DNA from: an uncultured Clostridia bacterium
Lineage (GTDB): Bacteria > Bacillota > Clostridia > Lachnospirales > Lachnospiraceae
NCBI GenBank assembly: GCA_945622055.1
Contig: CALZBV010000016.1
Span: 1-19,403, forward strand
Direction: 5' to 3'
Length of the DNA: 19,403 nt
The notes below the pieces were generated by a model that was given only the letters and a program-made list of their open reading frames with translations, was not told the DNA's origin and ran no database searches. Shown here piece by piece: positions 1 through 6,007 of this stretch (positions are counted from its first letter, which is position 1; every line of letters begins with the position of its first letter). A program made the translations under genes and the position numbers.

Positions 1-1061
1 TCGTAATTTCCGCTCCGTCGGTAAGATGCTATGGCGTGCAGATACTGGCTGTGGTTTTCGTACCACAATCCGAAGCGTTCCAGATAGAACGACTGTTTTT
101 CCTTTTCCAGCATCCGGAATCTGCGCTCGGCACATTCCTTCATCATGTGGTGGAAGCGGAAAGTCACGCCGTCCGGCAGACGTTTGACAAATGCGTTTTG
201 CTCAGTCAATACGGAAAGCAGCTTTTCTGCATTGGAGTCCCCTGTGACGAAGCGCGCCATTTCCACGGTAAACTCATCGGCAAGCCCCATGACCGCCAGA
301 AACTCCTGCTGCTTCTCAGGGAGCGGGTCGATCATGGCAGCGGTGAAGGTGGCGTAAATGTCGGAGTTGTGGTCGGGCAGCGCTCCGCGCTCGTAAAGCG
401 TCCGGAGATTCAGATAGACAGCAGAAAACCACCCCTCGCTGTAATAAAGCAGGGCTTCGACCTGCGTATCGGAGAGGCTGGTTCCGCATCGGTGAGCATA
501 AATGGCAAGCTCCGTGTAGTTTAGCCGCAAGTGTTCCGTGCCAATCTGGTAAACCTTGCCCCCCAGCCGGACGGTTTCCGCAGCGGGCAGGAACCGGTCC
601 CGGCTGGCAACAATCAGATGTACATTATCCGGCATACGATTTGCAAGGGTACAGAGAAAATCGGAAATGCTGCTGTCCGTCAACAGGTGAAAATCGTCAA
701 TAAAAATATAGCAGGCAGTATCTCCGGCCAGTTCATGGCAGAGATCATCTGCCAGCATTCCCCCTCCGGCGACATCCGTGGGGCAGGTATAGTCCCGCAG
801 GAAGTCAAAACCTGCCCGAACAAAGGCGTTCTGTATGCTTTTCCAGAAGATCTCAAGGTTATCGGAATATACGCTGATGCGGATGATATGTAACGCTTCT
901 GCTTTGGCGCGCTGATCCAGATACCAGTTCACCGCCGTTGTTTTGCCGTAGCCCATGGGTGCTACCACCGTAGTCAGGGCGCAACGGGAAATGGGCCGCA
1001 GACTCTCCTGCAATCGCTCGGATATGTAAATCGTATTCAGATTCCATTTTGATTTTGGCAT
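1..1061 (-). CDS. MalT/LuxR-type STAND transcriptional regulator, N-terminal part (runs off left edge)
   Basis: The minus-strand frame is open from the ATG at 1061 to the window edge, giving 353 residues with no stop. Residues 34-42 read APMGYGKTT (Walker A, MalT style) and residues 118-127 read YIFIDDFHLL (Walker B with the DD pair); a sensor-like strand VHLIVASRD follows. This is the NTPase half of the large MalT-like regulators, which use ATP and an inducer to oligomerise and carry a LuxR-type helix-turn-helix at the C-terminus. That C-terminal part would lie beyond position 1 and is not seen. The start is supported by GAGGTG about 6 bases upstream. The gene follows directly after a small HTH gene (1067-1266), whose unshifted frame would stop 5 bases before this ATG, so the two were probably translationally coupled. 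The regulated genes are not visible. The family assignment is firm; the target is unknown. Confidence 0.85.
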   Translation of the reverse strand, partial: MPKSKWNLNTIYISERLQESLRPISRCALTTVVAPMGYGKTTAVNWYLDQRAKAEALHIIRISVYSDNLEIFWKSIQNAFVRAGFDFLRDYTCPTDVAGGGMLADDLCHELAGDTACYIFIDDFHLLTDSSISDFLCTLANRMPDNVHLIVASRDRFLPAAETVRLGGKVYQIGTEHLRLNYTELAIYAHRCGTSLSDTQVEALLYYSEGWFSAVYLNLRTLYERGALPDHNSDIYATFTAAMIDPLPEKQQEFLAVMGLADEFTVEMARFVTGDSNAEKLLSVLTEQNAFVKRLPDGVTFRFHHMMKECAERRFRMLEKEKQSFYLERFGLWYENHSQYLHAIASYRRSGNY

Positions 1062-1066
1062 GATGT

Positions 1067-1266
1067 TCACCTCAGGCTCATTCTATTGGTATCCGCCTTA
1101 CGCGGATCAGAAGGCTTTTTCGCATCCTCCGGAATTGCCGGGACCTTCCGAAACGGGATGCGCCGGGAATACGTCCTTCAGCGCAGTATTGATTGCCCCT
1201 CCGCTCCGATACACCCCAGCGGTAGGATGCTTCCCGTATGGAGATATAACCCTTGGTCCCGTTCAT
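1067..1266 (-). pseudogene. Small excisionase/MerR-like helix-turn-helix protein, frameshifted
   Basis: The ATG at 1266 has GGAG 8 bases upstream and opens a frame starting MNGTKGYISIREASYRWGVS, then a motif ending RIPGASRFGRS at residue 42. This is the short DNA-binding family common in Clostridia, in which RFGRSW is normally followed by AIPEDAxKPxDPR. Here the frame switches after RFGRS to a basic sequence ending at 1078. Moving forward by one base restores AIPEDAKKPSDPRKADTNR, with a TGA at 1067-1069. The span 1067-1266 is 200 bases, one short of a multiple of three, which fits a single-base deletion near 1140 where TCCTGGGCA would be expected and TCCCGGCA is present. The usual V in ERRVNQ is also G. 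As written, a 62-residue protein with an aberrant tail would be made. It may have been a partner or autoregulator of the downstream MalT-like gene. Confidence 0.7.
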
Positions 1267-1388
1267 ATTGAATCTCCGTGAGGATATAACCTAACAGAAT
1301 ACATTATATACGAATAACCGTTGTTTTTCAAGAATCAGGCGTGACTTGTTCTTCCACCATCATCAATATTCCATTTCATAAAAAACAG

Positions 1389-1417
1389 TTGAACATTTGT
1401 TCGAAATATGTTACAAT
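1389..1417 (+). promoter_or_regulatory. Promoter of the holin-like toxin
   Basis: TTGAAC (1389-1394) and TACAAT (1412-1417) are separated by exactly 17 bases, and a TG sits one base before the -10, making an extended -10. The predicted start of transcription is near 1424, leaving a leader of about 60 bases before the toxin ATG at 1486. The spacer carries a palindrome listed separately. Confidence 0.75.
1390..1403 (+). promoter_or_regulatory. Candidate LexA (SOS) box in the toxin promoter
   Basis: The sequence TGAACATTTGTTCG contains the perfect palindrome GAACA-TT-TGTTC. The established Gram-positive LexA operator is CGAAC-N4-GTTCG, and 9 of its 10 fixed positions are present. The site overlaps the -35 and spacer, where a bound repressor would block RNA polymerase. 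Binding itself is inferred. Confidence 0.6.
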
Positions 1418-1485
1418 GCTCTTATGGAACAATCGTGTTACAGGGTGGATTGACCTTCATTCTTCATAGGATGGAGGTGATGCCG

Positions 1486-1584
1486 ATGAGAAAGAATCCG
1501 AAATCTTATGACTTTATGGACATAATGACATTTGGTCTTTTTCTAATCGCATTACTTACATTCGTTTTTACGTTTTGTAAGTAA
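1486..1584 (+). CDS. Putative holin-like toxin, type I toxin family, 32 residues
   Basis: The ORF starts MRKNPKSYDFMDIMTFGLFL and continues with a hydrophobic stretch ending CK: a charged N-terminus followed by one membrane segment (about residues 14-31). The MxxFGLFLIALLTFV pattern matches the putative holin-like toxin family (Hol_Tox), small peptides that insert in the inner membrane and are usually controlled by an antisense RNA. The Shine-Dalgarno GGAGGTGA lies 5 bases before the ATG at 1486; in-frame ATGs at 1471 and 1480 are alternatives, but they fall before or inside the ribosome site. It has its own promoter with a LexA-like box, a downstream hairpin and an opposing promoter, the usual layout of a type I toxin-antitoxin locus. 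It is too short for standard gene callers. Toxicity is inferred from the family, not visible. Confidence 0.7.
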   Translation: MRKNPKSYDFMDIMTFGLFLIALLTFVFTFCK

Positions 1585-1593
1585 GCGGACATA

Positions 1594-1638
1594 GAAAACC
1601 ACCCTCAAACTTTGGCCGGTTGACAGGGTGGTCTTTCT
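1594..1638 (+). terminator. Hairpin at the 3' end of the toxin message, possibly used in both directions
   Basis: CCACCCT (1599-1605) pairs with AGGGTGG (1625-1631), and the flanking AGAAA/TTTCT bases extend the stem imperfectly. On the minus strand the stem is followed by TTTTCT; on the plus strand by TCTTTCT. The same CCACCCT can also pair with the toxin leader (CAGGGTGG, 1441-1448), so the 5' and 3' ends of the mRNA may fold together. Confidence 0.5.
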
Positions 1639-1687
1639 ATCCATATCAATTAGGTCAACCCACCTTGTGGGCGGTTGTTCCTTTTCT
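1594..1687 (-). ncRNA. Predicted antisense (antitoxin) RNA overlapping the toxin 3' region
   Basis: A minus-strand promoter at 1694-1722 would start transcription near 1687 and run towards the toxin gene, reaching the shared hairpin at 1594-1638. The product would be perfectly complementary to the toxin 3' untranslated region. No sequence family can be named. Existence and exact ends are inferred from promoter and hairpin positions only. Confidence 0.4.
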
Positions 1688-1693
1688 GATTCT

Positions 1694-1722
1694 AGTTTAG
1701 CATAATTTTTTTACTTTCGCAA
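1694..1722 (-). promoter_or_regulatory. Promoter opposing the toxin gene
   Basis: Read on the minus strand, TTGCGA (1722-1717) and TAAACT (1699-1694) are 17 bases apart, with TG one base before the -10. The -10 matches consensus at only four of six positions, but the extended -10 compensates. It points at the toxin 3' end. Confidence 0.5.
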
Positions 1723-1751
1723 TCTCTTTTTTTAGTTCTTCCACCCTCGAA

Positions 1752-1944
1752 GTAACAGTTCAGCCTAACTTATGCGGGATAAGTTGTGGCGAAGGAGTAT
1801 TCTAAAGAGAACCATAAGGCAACGTCAGTACTTAGCGAGGTGGTTTCGAGCTTAGTACTGCTACGTTGCTGCATGAGCGAGAGCGGGTTCTCGGAGAATA
1901 CTCCGTCGCCACAACGATTACACACTGGAAGGCTGAACTGTTAC
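1752..1944. repeat. 193-bp long imperfect palindrome (MITE-like element or structured RNA)
   Basis: Four nested pairings are visible. The outer arms, GTAACAGTTCAGCC (1752-1765) and GGCTGAACTGTTAC (1931-1944), match 14 of 14. The arms 1783-1803 and 1895-1915 pair at 20 of 21 bases. GAGAACC (1807-1813) pairs with GGTTCTC (1886-1892). GCAACGT plus AGTACT (1819-1832) pairs with 1854-1869 around a short loop. A side hairpin, AACTTAT-gcggg-ATAAGTT, occupies 1767-1785. The flanks CCCTCGAA (1744-1751) and CCCTCAAA (1945-1952) sit exactly at the arm ends and match 7 of 8, like a target-site duplication. It carries no plausible gene. A miniature inverted-repeat element moved in trans is the best reading; a folded non-coding RNA or large terminator is the alternative. 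Confidence 0.65.
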
Positions 1945-3674
1945 CCCTCAAAACAAACACCCCGCATCCGGTTCACACACATAAAGATTTCCTCTTTTCT
2001 TACTTCGTCAAACCACCAGCCCCGGTAAACCGGATTCGACATCATCTGCTCCTGTTCCAATTCCGCAAATAAACGCCGGGCATATTCTCCGGATACAGTA
2101 CGCAGATGCTCCGAACTCTCTTCCTCCTTTGACAGCATACATCTTAATACCCAGGCAAGGGAATGTAGCTGTTCGTTACTCTTTAAGGACGGTACTGCTG
2201 TCACGTCAACGGAATATTCTCCGCAAATGACCTTTTTACTGTCCTCCGTACATACTGTATGTAACAGAAGGGATTTTGTACCTTCTCCCGGAAGCAACAC
2301 CGTTCTTTCGTTTTCTGTAAAGGCCGGCTCCGCTTCCGCAGAATCAGGCAGTGCCAGTTCCTTTACTTCCTCTGTAACATCCTCTGCAACATATTGATTC
2401 ATCAGAATCACGGTATCCGCAATCTTTAAATATTCTCCCGATCCGCCGATAACAAGAATGGTGGACACACCTTTTTGCTCCGTAATGCTCCGGATTCTGT
2501 CTGTAAACGGAATGATTACCTCATCCTTTACAATTCTTCGCATCAGCTCATCGCGAATCATAAAGTTGGTTGCACTTTTGTCCTCATCAATGGTCAAAAG
2601 GCTGCTTCCGCCTGCAATGGCCTCGATAATATTTGCCGCCTGCGAAATACTTCCGCTGGCATGCTTTGTCGTAAAGTTTCGGATGTCCTGATACAAAATA
2701 TCAGAGAAAAACATGGAAATATCCTCATTTGCTACATATCTTCCATCCTCTGCGTTTGTTACCGCAAGGCTCTGTTCCGCCACCACAAATTCCCTCCCGT
2801 CCCCCGGCACATAATTGCAGATACCTGCTTCGATTGCCTCCAAAAGCGTGGTTTTCCCTGAAAATCCGGCTCCCGTAATGACCGTAATTCCCTTTGGAAT
2901 TCCCATACCGGAAAGCTCCGTTCCATCCTCCATAGGAACCTTCACACGCATCGTTTCCGGCGACAAAAACGGCACTGCCGTCTCAAGCGGCTCCTCACTG
3001 TCACCCCTTCTTGGAAGAATACTTCCGTCCGCCACAAATGCCACATATCCTTTTTCAAGACAAAACGACCTTAACGCAAGCTGCTTTTTATAGAGCTCCA
3101 ATCGCTCCCGCAGTTCTGCTTTGTCTATGAAAGCACAGCCTTCTTCTATTGTTTTTAGAATATCCGTTATCATCCGGCCGATTCGCTCTCCCAGAATCGT
3201 CACACCGGCCCCCGTCGGAAACAGTACGAACAGCTTCAGTACAAAGGTTTGCGCCTCTTTTCTGTATAGCAGTCCGCTTCGTCTCATAATCCGGCAATCC
3301 GGTTGCTGACACTGGATTTTGGATAACAAACGCTCCAACTTATTATTCGTTGTGTACTTCTCACCCAGCTCACCGAACAGATTGCTAAAATACCGCAAAA
3401 GGTAGTCCTCAAAAAAGGTAGTATATTGTTCAACCTCCGAGGCATCTGTTCCAAGACAGTCTGCACCGATATTGATGTACATTGCCACATTCGCCGGATA
3501 CTTATAATTAAGCGGTGCAAATTTTACGGTAATCCCATCCGTATACTCATAGGTTTCTCTCCATCTACTCAGAAGATACGAAACCGGTTTTCCGTTTAGA
3601 TTGCCGCCTTGCCCGTTTGTACGTAACGCTTTTTTCAGTTCTCTAATCTTAATAATTTCATTTTCAGTCTTCAT
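1941..3674 (-). CDS. ABC-class predicted ATPase (COG3044/PF09818), second of a tandem pair
   Basis: This is a 577-residue cytosolic protein with no membrane segment. Residues 260-300 carry the family core: GITVITGAGFSGKTT (Walker A), then GDGREFVV. ASGSISQAA (339-347) is the ABC signature and LLTIDEDKSATNFMIRD (from about 359) is the Walker B with catalytic acidic residues. VSTILVIGGSGEYL follows. These motifs define the predicted ATPases of the ABC class; they lack transporter partners, and their function in bacteria is not established, although as I recall a trypanosome member (MRB1590) acts in RNA editing. It overlaps the stop of its upstream paralogue by 11 bases, so the two are co-translated. 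The N-terminal domain (1-200) is much diverged from that of its partner. Its stop codon lies inside the palindrome at 1752-1944, so the C-terminus may be altered by that insertion. Confidence 0.88.
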   Translation of the reverse strand: MKTENEIIKIRELKKALRTNGQGGNLNGKPVSYLLSRWRETYEYTDGITVKFAPLNYKYPANVAMYINIGADCLGTDASEVEQYTTFFEDYLLRYFSNLFGELGEKYTTNNKLERLLSKIQCQQPDCRIMRRSGLLYRKEAQTFVLKLFVLFPTGAGVTILGERIGRMITDILKTIEEGCAFIDKAELRERLELYKKQLALRSFCLEKGYVAFVADGSILPRRGDSEEPLETAVPFLSPETMRVKVPMEDGTELSGMGIPKGITVITGAGFSGKTTLLEAIEAGICNYVPGDGREFVVAEQSLAVTNAEDGRYVANEDISMFFSDILYQDIRNFTTKHASGSISQAANIIEAIAGGSSLLTIDEDKSATNFMIRDELMRRIVKDEVIIPFTDRIRSITEQKGVSTILVIGGSGEYLKIADTVILMNQYVAEDVTEEVKELALPDSAEAEPAFTENERTVLLPGEGTKSLLLHTVCTEDSKKVICGEYSVDVTAVPSLKSNEQLHSLAWVLRCMLSKEEESSEHLRTVSGEYARRLFAELEQEQMMSNPVYRGWWFDEVRKEEIFMCVNRMRGVCFEG

Positions 3675-5520
3675 TGCAGCTATCGACCCCCTTTTCTCCT
3701 AAAAACCTCACCTTCCTCATCCGGTTCACCGCTGCCAGTACATCTTCCTTACGCGGCAAATCCATAAACTGCTCACATTCCGTAAAGAAGTTGGAAAAAA
3801 TGCAATCTAAGCCCTCCTTTTCCATCCGTTTGTACAGACCATCCAGCTTCTCCGGTAAATTCAATCTACGTTCATTGGCGGACACTGCCAAATACCGCAT
3901 CAAAAATCCTACAGCGTTCCGCTGTGCTTTGGTAATCAGACCGGAAAGCATCCTAAGGTCAATCGCTTCCTCTCCGAGATAAACAATTCCCATGTCCGTT
4001 ACTTCTAAACGTTCCGTTCCGGTTTCCGGCACAAACGAGGAGAAGCCTTCCGCACTTAATATCCGGTGCTGCTTCCACTGTGCCGCCTGCACCTTTTCCG
4101 GCTTTGATGATGTAACATTATTTGTGCTGAGCTGCTTTGCCTCTTCTGTCACGCCGTGTATCCGGTAGTCCTCCATCAGATACACCCGGTCCGCCACCGA
4201 CAAATATTCTCCGCTGCCGCCGATAACAAGGATTGTAGACACGCCTTCCTTTTCATACAGTTCCCGTACCCGCTCCGTAAACGGCGTAATCGGCTCCTTT
4301 TTTACCAGCTCCCGCATCAGACTGTCCCGAATCATAAAGTTGGTCGCACTCCGGTCCTCGTCAATCAGAAGCAGCCTGCTTCCTATATTCACCGCTTCCA
4401 TGATATTTGCCGCCTGCGAGGTGGAACCGGATGCCCGCTCCGTAGAAAAGTGTGCCGTATCCTTTCCCGGTATCCATTTGATAAACGGTGTGATATTTAC
4501 ATTCTTCACACTGCGTCCGTCCTCTGCCGCAATCCCCATCGCCGTGGCATCCGTAATACATAGCTCTCTGCCGTCCCCCCATGCATGGTCGTAAATACCT
4601 GCTGCAACTGCCTCAAGAAGAGTTGATTTTCCGGAATATCCGCCACCGGTAATCACCGTAACACCGCGCCTGATTCCCATTCCTTTTACCCCGCACACCT
4701 CAATTTCATCCTCAGGCACCGAAATAAACGGCACAGCTCCCTGCATCGGCAGGTCACTTCCTCCCTCCCTCGGTAAAATGCTTCCGTTTGCAAGAAATGC
4801 GCAGTACCCGCTTCCTTTTAACCGGGTGCGGATATCCTTTTGCAGCTTTGCAAGCTCTATTGCATCCTCATATTCATACCGCTTAAATTCCGCAATATAC
4901 CGGTCCACTGCATCCGGCAGATCCTGCGTCAGCATACGGAGCGTTTTTCGAAGCTTTTTCTCCGGTAACTGCACCTGAAGCATCAGGCACAGGCAAAGCT
5001 CCGGTTCACCCACGTCCTCCGGCGGTATCAAATACACCGCGTCACCGCTACCTACCGTATAATCTTTCTTCGGACAGACCTTAAAATACACGGAATTCCG
5101 CGCAAGCACCTCTCCTCCCGGACGATAGCAGTAATACTTGCCTTTCTCGCTGTCCGGCCGGTTCCGGTTATATAACGGTTCGTTTAATTCATCGATATAC
5201 GGCAGAAACGCCCGCAGACAATAATCTGCTCCGGCAACCCCCGTTTCCGTAATTCCAAGATAGCTTACCGGTATCGATATGGTAATGGTCGGCTTATCCT
5301 GTGCCAGCTTGTGAGTACGTTCAATCCGGTATCCGATGTTCTCCCTGTAATAGGTATTGTCCATATCTTCATAGGGTGCCATTTCCCCTTGATACGGATG
5401 TACGAACATCCGTCCCTCATACATTGCCTTATAGGTCTTTGTGTTTGCTTCCATACTAAGAATTTTTTGTTTTAATCGTTTCAGAGTATCAATCCCCTTT
5501 CTGTTTGTTCCGCAGGGCAA
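3664..5520 (-). CDS. ABC-class predicted ATPase (COG3044/PF09818), first of a tandem pair
   Basis: This cytosolic protein has up to 618 residues. Visible motifs are ITGGGYSGKST (Walker A, about 290-300), WGDGREL and AAEDGRSV (314-338), the ABC signature ASGSTSQAA (363-371), Walker B LLLIDEDRSATNFMIRD (383-399), and STILVIGGSGEYL (428-440). It is closer to the family norm than its downstream paralogue and probably keeps ATPase activity; whether the two form a heterodimer is inference. The start is uncertain: the longest frame opens with TTG at 5520 (GGGAG 4-5 bases upstream), a CTG at 5484 has AAGGGG 9 bases upstream, and the first ATG is at 5454 with no good ribosome site. There is no recognisable promoter directly upstream. 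The nearest strong one is at 5913-5941, beyond a terminator, so expression could depend on read-through. Confidence 0.88.
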   Translation of the reverse strand: MPCGTNRKGIDTLKRLKQKILSMEANTKTYKAMYEGRMFVHPYQGEMAPYEDMDNTYYRENIGYRIERTHKLAQDKPTITISIPVSYLGITETGVAGADYCLRAFLPYIDELNEPLYNRNRPDSEKGKYYCYRPGGEVLARNSVYFKVCPKKDYTVGSGDAVYLIPPEDVGEPELCLCLMLQVQLPEKKLRKTLRMLTQDLPDAVDRYIAEFKRYEYEDAIELAKLQKDIRTRLKGSGYCAFLANGSILPREGGSDLPMQGAVPFISVPEDEIEVCGVKGMGIRRGVTVITGGGYSGKSTLLEAVAAGIYDHAWGDGRELCITDATAMGIAAEDGRSVKNVNITPFIKWIPGKDTAHFSTERASGSTSQAANIMEAVNIGSRLLLIDEDRSATNFMIRDSLMRELVKKEPITPFTERVRELYEKEGVSTILVIGGSGEYLSVADRVYLMEDYRIHGVTEEAKQLSTNNVTSSKPEKVQAAQWKQHRILSAEGFSSFVPETGTERLEVTDMGIVYLGEEAIDLRMLSGLITKAQRNAVGFLMRYLAVSANERRLNLPEKLDGLYKRMEKEGLDCIFSNFFTECEQFMDLPRKEDVLAAVNRMRKVRFLGEKGVDSCNED

Positions 5521-5560
5521 AATTCTCCCTTTAACGGGAAGCTCCCTGCTGCCTTTTCAC

Positions 5561-5587
5561 GGAACCGGACACATACGTTACGGTTCC
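5561..5587 (-). other. Hairpin in the leader of the ABC-class ATPase operon
   Basis: GGAACCG (5561-5567) and CGGTTCC (5581-5587) form a perfect 7-bp stem about 40 bases before the TTG start at 5520. No T run follows on the minus strand, so it is not an intrinsic terminator. The rest of 5521-5691 shows no ORF with a ribosome site and no convincing promoter. Confidence 0.35.
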
Positions 5588-5691
5588 TTATGCTTCTGTT
5601 TGGTTTGGGAAAATAAAAGATTCAATATTTAAGTCAGAACTGTATCCTGCTTCGTGTGGGGTATCACTTAATGACGGTTGCTGCATAAAGA

Positions 5692-5716
5692 ATTATGCGA
5701 ATCCGCATTATGCGAA
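5692..5716. repeat. Two 10-bp direct repeats upstream of the ATPase operon
   Basis: ATTATGCGAA occurs at 5692-5701 and again at 5707-5716, 15 bases apart start to start; the intervening CGCAT also makes a small inverted repeat with ATGCG. This could be an operator or chance. No protein can be assigned. Confidence 0.35.
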
Positions 5717-5745
5717 GCACTTTACTTACAGAAAGATTCTCCTGA

Positions 5746-5777
5746 AAAGAAAAAAGGCACACCCACACGGATGTGCC
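5746..5777 (-). terminator. Intrinsic terminator after the 19-codon ORF
   Basis: Read on the minus strand, GGCACA and TGTGCC pair (6 bp plus two inner C-G pairs, at 5756-5777) and are followed by TTTTTTCTTTTC. It lies 30 bases after the stop of the short ORF and 225 bases before the ATPase operon, so it either ends a separate short transcript or acts as an attenuator. Confidence 0.85.
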
Positions 5778-5806
5778 CTGAATTCACCTTTAGAAAAGCT
5801 GTACAA

Positions 5807-5866
5807 TCAAAAATTGGACAGAGCTTCGGCGACCGATACAACACCCGACTTAAATAAGATTGTCAT
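5807..5866 (-). CDS. 19-residue peptide with its own promoter and terminator (leader or free peptide)
   Basis: The ORF reads MTILFKSGVVSVAEALSNF and ends with TGA. AGGAGG (5875-5880) stands 8 bases before the ATG, an ideal ribosome site. A near-consensus promoter lies 47 bases upstream of the ATG and an intrinsic terminator 30 bases after the stop, so this is a complete transcription unit of roughly 160 bases. The peptide is moderately hydrophobic with one Lys and one Glu; there is no signal peptide, no cysteine and no obvious cleavage motif. I recognise no family. Two readings fit: a small secreted or regulatory peptide gene, or a leader peptide controlling read-through into the ABC-class ATPases at 5520. 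Codons 15-16 (GCTCTG) can pair with CAGGGC at the base of the terminator, which would favour the second. Gene callers miss it because of length. Confidence 0.6.
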   Translation of the reverse strand: MTILFKSGVVSVAEALSNF

Positions 5867-5912
5867 ATAAATCGCCTCCTAACATTAAAACAAAACAACA
5901 ACTACAGCACTC

Positions 5913-5941
5913 ACTATATCATGCTTCCCCCCAAATGTCAA
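5913..5941 (-). promoter_or_regulatory. Strong sigma-A promoter of the 19-codon unit
   Basis: Read on the minus strand, TTGACA (5941-5936) is a perfect -35 and TATAGT (5918-5913) a five-of-six -10, 17 bases apart, with an extended -10 TG. The predicted start is near 5906. It is among the strongest promoters in the window. Confidence 0.85.
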
Positions 5942-6007
5942 TAATTAATTACACAAATGTAAATGAAAAGGATGCTTATCCGTATTTTCTTCCGTCGAAT
6001 GCTGCTT

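Noticed and set aside
36..524. A 162-codon plus-strand ORF
   Set aside because: It is the complement of the MalT-like gene, whose minus-strand frame is open throughout with Walker motifs; the plus-strand product resembles nothing and lacks a ribosome site.
1752..1944. CRISPR array or IS element with transposase
   Set aside because: There is only one pair of arms, no repeated spacers, and no ORF of transposase size between the arms.
1786..2072. Two plus-strand ORFs across the palindrome and the ATPase 3' end
   Set aside because: They begin inside the inverted repeat and run into the complement of the ATPase; there is no promoter or ribosome site.
5692..5730. A 14-codon ORF (MRIRIILYAATVIK) in the ATPase leader on the minus strand
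   Set aside because: No Shine-Dalgarno sequence precedes its ATG, which falls inside the direct repeats; unlike the 19-codon ORF it has no supporting signals.
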